Below the pieces are notes generated by a model. The model worked only from the letters and a program-made list of their open reading frames with translations. It was not told the origin of the DNA and searched no databases. A stretch of DNA of 64,000 nucleotides from CAZQRP01 sp964596125 (GTDB taxonomy: Bacteria; Chloroflexota; Dehalococcoidia; GIF9; UBA5629): positions 101,753 through 165,752 of the forward strand of contig CAZQRP010000005.1 in NCBI GenBank assembly GCA_964596125.1, written 5' to 3'. Shown piece by piece: positions 7,456 through 14,928 of the stretch. The first letter of the stretch is position 1, and each line of letters starts with the position of its first letter. A program made the translations under genes and the position numbers.

Positions 7456-9725
7456 GCAATTATTCAGTAATTGGCAAACGGGTCCATAGAGTTGACGGAC
7501 CGGAGAAGATAACTGGTAACGCTAAGTACACTTTCGATATAGTTCTGCCCAATATGCTTTACGGTAAAATACTGAGAAGCCCGCATCCCCATGCTAAGAT
7601 TCTTAATATTGATACCAGCCAGGCGGAAAAGATAGTTGGAGTAAAGGCAATAGTTACGGGAAAGGATACACTGGGAATTAAACAAGGTATATGGCGACGC
7701 TTCCCTGAACTATGTGATGAGGAAATACTCTGTCGTGAAAAGGTACGCTATATCGGCGATCCTGTTGCGGCAGTGGCCGCCATTGACGAAGATACTGCTG
7801 AGGAAGCACTGGACTTGATCGAGGTTGAATATGAGCCTCTGCCGGCCGTCTTTGATCCGATGGAAGCAATTAAAGAGGATGCGCCTCAAATTCACGATGG
7901 TGTTGAGCTTAACATTAATGTCAGCCGCCACATTGAGTGGGGTGATGTCGATGAAGCTTTTAAGCACTGCGACTATATTCGTGAAGACCAGTTCAAATGT
8001 TCATCCCAGGCCCATCTTTGCATGGAGACCCATGATGCTATCGCCAGCTTCGGTTATGATGGTAAGCTAACGGTTTGGACATCGACCCAATCCTCATACT
8101 ACATCCAGGCACTGCTTGCCGGCATGCTCGGTTTGAGGGAGGGCGATATAAGAGTGATAAAGCCCCACACAGGAGGTGGGTTCGGCAGCAAGTTTGAGTT
8201 GGACTCCCCGCAGTTTTGTGCTTCCCTGTTGTCCATGAAGCTATGCCGACCGGTGAAGATAGTGCTGACCCGGGAAGAAGAGTTCACTGCTACGAAACGG
8301 CGGACGCCGATGTACTATGCACTGAAACTTGGCGCCAAGAAAGATGGCACTCTGTTAGCCAAGGAAGTCCGGGTGATTACCGAGGGCGGTGCCTACACCG
8401 GTATGGGAGCTACAGCACTCTACCTGACCGGTTTCTTTTCCTCATTCCCGTATAAGTATCCTAACTACAGATATGACGGCTATCGGGTCTACACCAATAC
8501 AGCGCCCACGTCGGCCATGCGGGGCTTTGGTGCTCCCCAGTCAACATTTGTTGGTGAGTCCCAGCTCGACATGCTGGCTGAAGAGATGGGCATAGATCCG
8601 ATTGAAATCAGACGTATAAATGGCATGACGCCTGATTACGAGGTTCCGGGACAGGCTTATATTCAAAGCTGTGGCTTTCACCAGTGCCTAGACAGGATTG
8701 AGGAACATATTAAGGAACGAGGCAAATTACCTCCTAATCATGGTATAGGCATAGCTGCTTACGGCTTTATGTCCGGAGGTATCTTTAACTGGTTTGATAC
8801 GCCCTATGCGTTCTCAGCGGCTATAGTCCGGATAAATATTGATGGTAAGGTCGATCTGTTTACCGGAGCTAATGAAATCGGTCAGGGTTCTGATACTACA
8901 CTGAGCATGATTTGTGCTGAGGAGTTGGGCATAGGTCTGAATGATATCAGGATCCATGCTGCCGATACCGGCATATGTCCTGCTGATCTTGGTGCCTGGG
9001 GCAGTAGAGAAACGCTGATGAACGGTAATGCGGTAAAAATGGCAGCCGCAGACGCCAAACAGCAGATTATGGAATTCGCTGCCGCCAAGATGGGTGTTAA
9101 CATTGTCTATGATCTTGATATCAAAGACGGCTGGATTCACCTGGTCGACCGTCCTGAAAGAGGTGTTTCTTACTATGACATCGTGAAACAGGCGATAAGA
9201 GGAAAAGATGGTGAAGTTATCATCGGGCGGGGGCACTACACTCCCCATCGCAAGGGTATGATATCACCAGCGTATAGCTTTGGTCTCCAGGCTGCTGAAG
9301 TAGAGGTAGACCCTGAGACAGGGAGATACAAACTGGTGAATGTGACTACCGCGCATGAGAGTGGTACCATAATCAATCCTGTAGGCATTGAAGGACAGTT
9401 GGAAGGGGCAATAATGATGGCCGGCGGCTACGGCTTTTGCGAGGACCAGCCGATGGACGAGGGAAAGATACTGAATCCGTCTATTGCCGATTATAAGCTT
9501 ATCCGCTCTTTGGATATGCCGGAGACCAAGATCTTGGAGCTTGATACCTACGAACCTGAGGGACCATTCGGTGCAAAAGAGGCTGGCGAAGGATTGACCA
9601 ATCCTACTGCTGGTGCTATTGGCAATGCTGTATATAAAGCCGTTGGCGTACGAATACATGATTTGCCGATTACACCGGAGAAGGTGTTTAGAGCACTGCG
9701 AGAGAAGGAGAAGCAAGGCAAGTAG
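7452..9725 (+). CDS. Xanthine dehydrogenase family, molybdenum-binding subunit
   Basis: This is a 757-residue large subunit that binds molybdopterin cytosine dinucleotide. It has the aldehyde oxidase a/b hammerhead domain (residues about 18-125) followed by the Mo-binding domain. Visible landmarks are GGGFGSKFE, the active-site loop SAMRGFGAPQ, the MCD-binding region ANEIGQGSDTT, and near the end GAKEAGEGLTNP with the glutamate that acts as base in this family. The loop is not the AYxCSFR of true CO dehydrogenase, so it should be a hydroxylase or aldehyde/heterocycle oxidoreductase. The substrate is not known. The TetR control and nearby beta-oxidation genes suggest a ring or acid substrate, which is only an inference. 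Confidence 0.93.
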   Translation: MSNYSVIGKRVHRVDGPEKITGNAKYTFDIVLPNMLYGKILRSPHPHAKILNIDTSQAEKIVGVKAIVTGKDTLGIKQGIWRRFPELCDEEILCREKVRYIGDPVAAVAAIDEDTAEEALDLIEVEYEPLPAVFDPMEAIKEDAPQIHDGVELNINVSRHIEWGDVDEAFKHCDYIREDQFKCSSQAHLCMETHDAIASFGYDGKLTVWTSTQSSYYIQALLAGMLGLREGDIRVIKPHTGGGFGSKFELDSPQFCASLLSMKLCRPVKIVLTREEEFTATKRRTPMYYALKLGAKKDGTLLAKEVRVITEGGAYTGMGATALYLTGFFSSFPYKYPNYRYDGYRVYTNTAPTSAMRGFGAPQSTFVGESQLDMLAEEMGIDPIEIRRINGMTPDYEVPGQAYIQSCGFHQCLDRIEEHIKERGKLPPNHGIGIAAYGFMSGGIFNWFDTPYAFSAAIVRINIDGKVDLFTGANEIGQGSDTTLSMICAEELGIGLNDIRIHAADTGICPADLGAWGSRETLMNGNAVKMAAADAKQQIMEFAAAKMGVNIVYDLDIKDGWIHLVDRPERGVSYYDIVKQAIRGKDGEVIIGRGHYTPHRKGMISPAYSFGLQAAEVEVDPETGRYKLVNVTTAHESGTIINPVGIEGQLEGAIMMAGGYGFCEDQPMDEGKILNPSIADYKLIRSLDMPETKILELDTYEPEGPFGAKEAGEGLTNPTAGAIGNAVYKAVGVRIHDLPITPEKVFRALREKEKQGK

Positions 9726-9764
9726 TTAAATATAATAGACTTTGAATTGAACAGGAGGTTATCG

Positions 9765-9983
9765 ATGAGCTACCACTGTCCGGTATGCAATAAAGTGTCA
9801 AGCACCTCTTTGGACCTGGCGCGACATATGATTGGAAGAGGGGACAAGGTGCATAGAGACTGGATTAACTCAAAAGGTTTTAAATACTCAGAGTTACTTG
9901 CCCTGCAATTCAAGTCCTTTGGCGGCGAAGGTTACAGGGCTTTATCTGAGTTGGTGGAAAAAGAAACGAAAGTAGAAGATTAG
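9765..9983 (+). CDS. Small C2H2 zinc-finger-like protein, last gene of the XDH-type operon
   Basis: This 72-residue protein starts at the ATG of MSYHCPVC, chosen because an AGGAGG ribosome site lies six bases upstream; a TTG 18 bases earlier has none. The N-terminus contains CPVC and, 12 residues on, a His (ARHMIG) with a second His shortly after (KVHRDW), a C2H2 zinc-finger arrangement. The rest is a short helical tail. Bacterial C2H2 miniproteins of this kind have no agreed role. Its place 39 bases after the Mo subunit makes it part of the operon. Confidence 0.75.
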   Translation: MSYHCPVCNKVSSTSLDLARHMIGRGDKVHRDWINSKGFKYSELLALQFKSFGGEGYRALSELVEKETKVED

Positions 9984-10391
9984 TTAATCAATAGATTTAT
10001 ACTACTCAATGCATGAGGTACTGCAAGGGATTTTCTCTTTAGATTGACTGGCTGAAATAGTACCGCTTTACATTTCAAATATAGATAGTATTACCTACCA
10101 GAGTTCAACAATAAACTAATCCATTTAGCTATGCTGGCTGGAAAATCAAGCCAGTTGCTCGAGGTGTTGTTCAAGCACCATTAGCGATACTATCAACCGC
10201 GCCATGCCAGTATTCGGAGCATTGCACAAACTGACCGTAGTCTTTTTCCATGGATAAACTATATAATTTCAGCTAAGGGCATGAATATTGTATTATTTTT
10301 TACCTGTTCTTCAGAAAAACAATCTCAGTGCGAAAATTATCTGACAATCGAAGCAGTATTACCATATTCTGCTCGATACTATTGTACGTGG
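9984..10391. other. Intergenic gap between convergent genes, nothing recognised
   Basis: This is about 400 bases of AT-rich sequence between the end of the XDH-type operon and the end of the minus-strand MFS gene. No clear terminator, gene or repeat was found. Confidence 0.45.
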
Positions 10392-11663
10392 TCATAGAGG
10401 GTTGTTACGCATATTAAGCCTTTTTGTTCTGGTCAGCGCCGCAAGTAGAGTTGCCAGTAACATATTCGCTGCACTGATTATAAAGGCCGTGGAATAACTA
10501 CCAGTGACATCGAACACAAATCCCCCTAAAGAAGGGCCAATAGCCGCACCCACTGTCCACCCGACACCTATTATGCCCATGATTGCCCCAATACTGCGCA
10601 TTCCAAAAACATCGCTGATTAGTACTGTTACTTGAGAGCTAAGGCCCCCCCATGAGAAGCCAATGACCACGGCGACCAGATAAAACATCCATAAGTCTTG
10701 TATCCAGATGAGCCATATGAGCGCTCCAGCCTGAATTATAGCACTGGTGACAGCCGGTATTTTTCTGCCAATAGTATCGGAAATCCTGCCCACTGCTACC
10801 CGTCCTACGATGGATGTGCCTCCCACCAGACTAAGGATAACCGCCGCATCTATCGGTGCAATACCCAGATCAATAGCGTGGGGTACTATATGGGTTAAAA
10901 TAAGATGTACACTCAAGGATAATAGCAGCCAGGTGAATCCCAGAAACCAGAAGTTACCGGTTCTGATCGCTTCCGGCAGCGAGAGTCCGATTGGTTGTAT
11001 GCGTCTCCCTTTATCTTCTGACTGAAGTTCAGCCACTTCTGGTTTTACACCATCGGGCAGAAGTCCCATTTCACCAGGGTCTTTTTTTAACAAAGCAGAC
11101 ATGGAAGCTACGACACACCAGGAAACTACTGCCAGGATAATGAATGCCATACGCCAATCGAAGGTGGCAATGAGATATGAAGCAAATGGTGCCATAACAA
11201 ATGTACCTGCCGCGCTCCCTGCGCCAGAAATACCCAGAGCGAACCCCCGTCGTTTCACAAACCATCTGGAAACGGTAGAGTTAACCACCGTAAATACCGG
11301 GCCTGTCCCGAATGCCAGCAGGAAACTATAACTCATGTATAGATGCCACGGGGTGCCGGCCTGGCTCGTTAGTAGAAGGCTCAGGCCGGTAAACATTCCC
11401 ATCAGGAAGGTAACTTTCCTGGGACCGTATTTGTCTAAAGCCCAGCCGCCCAGAACTGAGCATACACTGGCGACTACCATATGAGCAGAGAATATTGACG
11501 AAATAGCCGTTCTGGTCAATTCAAAATCGCTCTCGATAGACTTGAAAAACACGCCAAAGGAATAGCGCATTCCAAAACTTGCCAGACCCACTATTAAACT
11601 GGCTATAATCACCACCCAGCCATAAAATACCTTGTCCTGGATCTTTAAAAACAAACCGGGCAC
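10392..11663 (-). CDS. MFS transporter, MCT/OFA-like
   Basis: This 423-residue carrier is of the same subfamily as the one at 2045. The first helix follows FYGWVVIIASLIVG, the signature GGWALDKYGPRK lies between helices 2 and 3, and SRWFVKRRGFALG precedes helix 5. These match the monocarboxylate/oxalate-formate branch. The central loop has KKDPGEMGLLPDG, the same LPDG element seen in the partial gene at the window start. It is transcribed away from the enoyl-CoA hydratase gene. Uptake or export of an organic acid is likely, but no substrate can be assigned. Confidence 0.9.
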   Translation of the reverse strand: MPGLFLKIQDKVFYGWVVIIASLIVGLASFGMRYSFGVFFKSIESDFELTRTAISSIFSAHMVVASVCSVLGGWALDKYGPRKVTFLMGMFTGLSLLLTSQAGTPWHLYMSYSFLLAFGTGPVFTVVNSTVSRWFVKRRGFALGISGAGSAAGTFVMAPFASYLIATFDWRMAFIILAVVSWCVVASMSALLKKDPGEMGLLPDGVKPEVAELQSEDKGRRIQPIGLSLPEAIRTGNFWFLGFTWLLLSLSVHLILTHIVPHAIDLGIAPIDAAVILSLVGGTSIVGRVAVGRISDTIGRKIPAVTSAIIQAGALIWLIWIQDLWMFYLVAVVIGFSWGGLSSQVTVLISDVFGMRSIGAIMGIIGVGWTVGAAIGPSLGGFVFDVTGSYSTAFIISAANMLLATLLAALTRTKRLNMRNNPL

Positions 11664-11885
11664 TTCATACTCCTTATTATCGAGGCAGACATAATTAGGG
11701 CATTTACTTCCAGGATAACTGTAATTAAGGGATCAGTGAATGTGCGTGTCTATTCAGCAGCCTCAATATAACTCGATTCCAAACACTTTAAATAGCTGCC
11801 CCTGTTTTGTCAAGTATTAGCGGCCCGGGCTTCTGGTAATGATAGCCTCTTATTTCATATTTTTTCTTTTCCGGAATGTTGAACA

Positions 11886-11967
11886 TAGTATTAAATTTCA
11901 TACTAGGCTCAACATAGGACTTGAAAGGGAACTCCTGTTGAAACTCACGATACTTGTTTGCTATAAT
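11886..11967 (+). promoter_or_regulatory. Promoter of the hydratase/dehydrogenase operon, with upstream inverted repeat
   Basis: TTGAAA (11938-11943), an 18-base spacer and a perfect TATAAT (11962-11967) lie 50 bases before the enoyl-CoA hydratase start. A shorter inverted repeat, TAGTAT-N8-ATACTA, is at 11886-11905. It could be a regulator site, but its arms are only six bases long. Confidence 0.6.
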
Positions 11968-12016
11968 TCAAACGTCTTTCTCCATCTGCATCTAAAAACA
12001 AGAGGGAGGTCTAATT

Positions 12017-12787
12017 ATGCTTCTTGATTACAAGAAAGAAGGCAAAATTGCTATTTTCACCCTGAATCGTCCTGATGCCATGAATTCTATGAATCCAGAT
12101 CTTTATAAGGAGCTAAGCGATGCGTTGGTAGATTTTAAGGATGATGATGAGCTATTGGTTGGCATAATTACAGGAGCGGGTGAGAAAGCTTTCTGCGCCG
12201 GTGCGGATGTAAAATCCATGCTTCCTATGATGAAGGAATTACCAGGCCGGCCATGGGCGGAACCTCCAACCATCATGCGGGGATTGAAATTGTGGAAACC
12301 AGTTATTGCGGCTGTGAATGGTGTTGCCATGGGTGGGGGGTTGGAAATATGTCTTGCGTGCGATGTAAGGATAGCTTCAGAAAATGCCTTATTTGCGGTA
12401 CCGGAAGTCACATTAGGACTCATTCCAGGCTGGGGAGGGACGCAGCGATTACCCAGAGTTATTCCCTGGGCTAAAGCTGCCGAACTATTGTTAACCGGAC
12501 GACCTATTGACGCACAGGAGGCTTATCGAATTGGATTGGTCAATAAGGTTGTACCTCTTGCTGAACTTATGCCAACGGCGAAACAGATGGCGGATCTGCT
12601 ATGTAGACCGGCACCCCTGGCTGTTAGAGCTGCCAAGCAGGCAATGTATGAAGGGACGAGTCTCTCTCTGACTGAGGGACTGGAGTTGGAGAAAGCCTTA
12701 TGCGATTTTGTTATGACTACCGAAGACTTCAATGAAGGCTGCAGCGCTTTTATGGAGAAAAGAAAACCTGAATATAAAGGGAAATAA
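12017..12787 (+). CDS. Enoyl-CoA hydratase/isomerase family protein
   Basis: This 256-residue crotonase-fold protein hydrates 2-enoyl-CoA to 3-hydroxyacyl-CoA. The oxyanion-hole segment GAGEKAFCAGADVKSM is near residue 53. The two acids of true hydratases are both present, in MGGGLEICLACD and PEVTLGLIPGWGGTQR. It is therefore likely a hydratase rather than only an isomerase. A strong GAGGGAGG ribosome site precedes the ATG. It forms a two-gene unit with the 3-hydroxyacyl-CoA dehydrogenase 58 bases downstream, which covers two successive beta-oxidation or crotonyl-CoA pathway steps. Confidence 0.93.
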   Translation: MLLDYKKEGKIAIFTLNRPDAMNSMNPDLYKELSDALVDFKDDDELLVGIITGAGEKAFCAGADVKSMLPMMKELPGRPWAEPPTIMRGLKLWKPVIAAVNGVAMGGGLEICLACDVRIASENALFAVPEVTLGLIPGWGGTQRLPRVIPWAKAAELLLTGRPIDAQEAYRIGLVNKVVPLAELMPTAKQMADLLCRPAPLAVRAAKQAMYEGTSLSLTEGLELEKALCDFVMTTEDFNEGCSAFMEKRKPEYKGK

Positions 12788-12845
12788 TGACCATTTTAAA
12801 GCGAACAAGGTAAAGATTCTTGAATAAAACGAAGGAGAGGTTAAA

Positions 12846-13700
12846 ATGGAAATCAAGAAAGTTGGTGTCGTAGGCTGCGGATTAATGGGAAGGGGTATAG
12901 CAGAGATCACTGCTAAAGCCGGATATAATGTGGTAGTTTCGGAGATCAACCAACAGTTGCTTGATCAGGGGCTGGCAGCAATCAATGCTTCATTAAGCAG
13001 GGCTGTGGCTGGAGGCAAAACAACCGAGGAAGAAAAGTCGGCTACGTTGAATCGTATAAAGGGCACATTAAACAAGGGTGACTTCAAGGACTGCGATCTG
13101 GTAATTGAAGCGGCTGTTGAGAACATGGAACTGAAAAAGAAAATTTTTAGTGAGCTGGATAAGATTTGTCCAGAACATGCAATTCTGGCTACTAATACTT
13201 CATGTCTATCTGTCATAGATATAGCATCAGCAACTCAGAGAACCGAAAAAGTGCTTGGAATGCATTTTTTTAATCCGGTACCGGTCATGAAGCTGCTGGA
13301 ACTGGTCAAGACAATTACTACCAGTGAAGACACGCTCAATACAGCCAGGGCTTTTGGCGAATCGGTTGGTAAGATGATAATTGTTGCTCCGGATACTCCC
13401 GGCTTTATTGTAAATCGACTGTTGATACCGTTCTTGATAGACGCTATAAGAATGGTGGAATCGGGCATGGCTACCAAGGAGGACATCGATAAAGGTGTAG
13501 TTCTCGGTTTGAACCACCCTATGGGCCCGCTCACCCTTGGTGACTTTGTCGGGCTAGAGACTGCCTATTATATATGCGAAGCTATGTACGAAGACCTGAA
13601 AGAGCCCCGCTTTGCGCCACCTATTTTGTTGAAGAAAATGATAACTGCCGGTCAACACGGTCGCAAGACAGGGAAAGGCTTTTACAATTATAAAAAATAA
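12846..13700 (+). CDS. 3-hydroxyacyl-CoA (3-hydroxybutyryl-CoA) dehydrogenase
   Basis: This 284-residue enzyme is typical of the short form (Hbd/PaaH). The NAD-binding Rossmann motif GCGLMGRGIAE is at residues 10-20, the catalytic His segment is GMHFFNPVPVMKLLELV, and the C-terminal helical domain contains NHPMGPLTLGDFVGLE. It oxidises 3-hydroxyacyl-CoA to 3-ketoacyl-CoA or runs in reverse. The GGAGAGG ribosome site supports the ATG. It is the last gene of its operon; a strong intrinsic terminator follows within about 80 bases. Confidence 0.94.
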   Translation: MEIKKVGVVGCGLMGRGIAEITAKAGYNVVVSEINQQLLDQGLAAINASLSRAVAGGKTTEEEKSATLNRIKGTLNKGDFKDCDLVIEAAVENMELKKKIFSELDKICPEHAILATNTSCLSVIDIASATQRTEKVLGMHFFNPVPVMKLLELVKTITTSEDTLNTARAFGESVGKMIIVAPDTPGFIVNRLLIPFLIDAIRMVESGMATKEDIDKGVVLGLNHPMGPLTLGDFVGLETAYYICEAMYEDLKEPRFAPPILLKKMITAGQHGRKTGKGFYNYKK

Positions 13701-13726
13701 CACCAAGTAATCCGTTAGTTAATCGA

Positions 13727-13774
13727 TTGATCACGCATCATGCCTGGCCTATGCCAGGCATGATGCGTGATCAA
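13727..13774 (+). repeat. Perfect 22-bp inverted repeat with 4-base loop
   Basis: The arms 13727-13748 and 13753-13774 are exact reverse complements, separated by CTAT. The RNA would form one very stable hairpin with no mismatch. No T-run follows it directly, since the next bases are A-rich. It sits between the end of the hydroxyacyl-CoA dehydrogenase gene and the T-tailed terminator at 13778. It may protect the 3' end of the mRNA or help termination. Confidence 0.85.
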
Positions 13775-13777
13775 AGT

Positions 13778-13823
13778 AAAACAGAGAAATGAGTTCGAGC
13801 AATTACGATTTCTCTGTTTTTTT
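13778..13823 (+). terminator. Rho-independent terminator
   Basis: The arms 13778-13790 and 13808-13820 (AAAACAGAGAAAT and its complement) form a 13-bp stem with a 17-base loop. The right arm runs into seven T residues ending at 13823. It ends the hydratase/dehydrogenase operon before the Fur gene. Confidence 0.8.
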
Positions 13824-13918
13824 GATTGGTTAACCGGCTCTGTGGTAATAATAATGATATATATAAGCAGGCAACGATTCTGACAAAAGCGCTGGTACAG
13901 AAAATATACTCTCCTTCT

Positions 13919-13969
13919 TTGACATATGTTGCAGTATATTTTATAATTAATAATTGCAAATGATTTGCA
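13919..13969 (+). promoter_or_regulatory. fur promoter with Fur-box-like palindrome
   Basis: TTGACA (13919-13924) and TATAAT (13942-13947) are a perfect consensus pair with a 17-base spacer. The palindrome TGCAAAT-G-ATTTGCA (13955-13969) starts seven bases after the -10 and covers the transcription start. It has the 7-1-7 layout of Fur-family operators. A related imperfect copy lies before feoA at 14558. This indicates autoregulation of the Fur-family gene. Confidence 0.75.
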
Positions 13970-14054
13970 TTAGCAATATGACTTGGATGGTTAAAATTGG
14001 ATTGTTGGACTTATTGAGCAGATCAGGGGAAGGTCAATAAGGCTCATCTTAAAA

Positions 14055-14519
14055 ATGGTCGGTACGGACAACATGGCTAATACAATAAAACAGACAAGAA
14101 GCAGCCGGCAGGTTTTATATAACTCAAACCAGCGGGTGACGGCTCAGCGGGCTTTACTCCTTGATATCCTGCGTAAGAGTTGGGGGCATGTCGATGCCGA
14201 TGAGTTATACCGTCAGGCACGTCGGAAGTATCCCAGGATTAGCTTATCCACCGTTTACCGGAACTTACAGCTTTTCAAGAAACTGGGATTAGTAGAAGAA
14301 CATCATTTCGCAGAAGAGCACCATTTATATGAGGCTAAGCCATCAAGTGAACATCAGCACCTTACCTGCCTTGAGTGCGGAAAAATCGTGGAATTCGCCT
14401 GTCCGGTTAGCGAGGAGGTAAAGAAAGATATTGGGAAGCGGTATGGTTTCGATATTACAGGGGTCGAAGTCCACATGACTGGCTTATGCTCAAGCTGTCG
14501 TAAAGAGAGAGAAACTTGA
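14055..14519 (+). CDS. Fur family metalloregulator
   Basis: This 154-residue protein has the Fur winged-helix domain (RVTAQRALLLDILRKSW, then ISLSTVYRNLQLFKKLGLV) and the C-terminal metal-binding dimerisation domain. Metal ligands are visible as HHFAEEHHLYE, HQHLTCLEC and CSSC, so both the regulatory and the structural CxxC zinc sites are present. The link to feoAB immediately downstream points to an iron-sensing Fur rather than Zur or PerR, but that is inferred. A second start at the Met of MANTIKQ, 18 bases in, is possible; neither start has a strong ribosome site. Confidence 0.9.
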   Translation: MVGTDNMANTIKQTRSSRQVLYNSNQRVTAQRALLLDILRKSWGHVDADELYRQARRKYPRISLSTVYRNLQLFKKLGLVEEHHFAEEHHLYEAKPSSEHQHLTCLECGKIVEFACPVSEEVKKDIGKRYGFDITGVEVHMTGLCSSCRKERET

Positions 14520-14557
14520 CTGCAGGATTGAAACACTTTTTATTTATACGATGGTTC

Positions 14558-14576
14558 TTGCAAATGGAAAGCATTA
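14558..14576 (+). promoter_or_regulatory. Putative degenerate Fur site upstream of feoA
   Basis: The segment TTGCAAATGGAAAGCATTA shares the left arm TTGCAAATG and the end GCATTA with the palindrome in the fur promoter. The right inner arm is changed. It lies 73 bases before feoA. It is probably a weaker Fur-family site that controls the iron transporter. Confidence 0.5.
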
Positions 14577-14648
14577 GTAATTTAAAGCAACAGGACTGAT
14601 TTTAGTTAGGTTTCAATAGAGCAATTTGATGATAGGAGAATACTATAA

Positions 14649-14900
14649 ATGCCTGAAAAGAAACAAATGACTTTGAATCAAATAGAAGTCGGGCAGACCG
14701 CCAAGGTAATTCAGATACGCGGAGGTATGGGATTAACCAGACGACTTGAGGCGCTGGGAATCAGGCCGGGGAAACAAGTGACCAAGGTTAGTTCCATGCT
14801 GTTTCGCGGGCCTGTCACTCTGAAACTTGGTAATACCCAGTTGGCTATTGGTTTTGGGATGGCTAGTAAGATAGTTGTCGAAGTGGATACAGTCATCTGA
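14649..14900 (+). CDS. feoA: Ferrous iron transport protein A
   Basis: This 83-residue protein is a single SH3-like FeoA domain. Characteristic segments are GQTAKVIQIRGGMGLTRRLEALGIRPGKQV and the ending LGNTQLAIGFGMASKIVVE. FeoA is a small cytoplasmic partner that helps FeoB function. The gene is 28 bases upstream of feoB and behind a Fur-box-like site, which is the usual organisation. Confidence 0.93.
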   Translation: MPEKKQMTLNQIEVGQTAKVIQIRGGMGLTRRLEALGIRPGKQVTKVSSMLFRGPVTLKLGNTQLAIGFGMASKIVVEVDTVI

Positions 14901-14928
14901 ATAATCGTCAGTTTTCTACGAGGTTTCT

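Noticed and set aside
7452..9725. CO dehydrogenase large subunit (CoxL)
   Set aside because: The AYxCSFR loop of CO dehydrogenase is absent; the loop is AMRGFGAPQ as in other xanthine dehydrogenase family enzymes.
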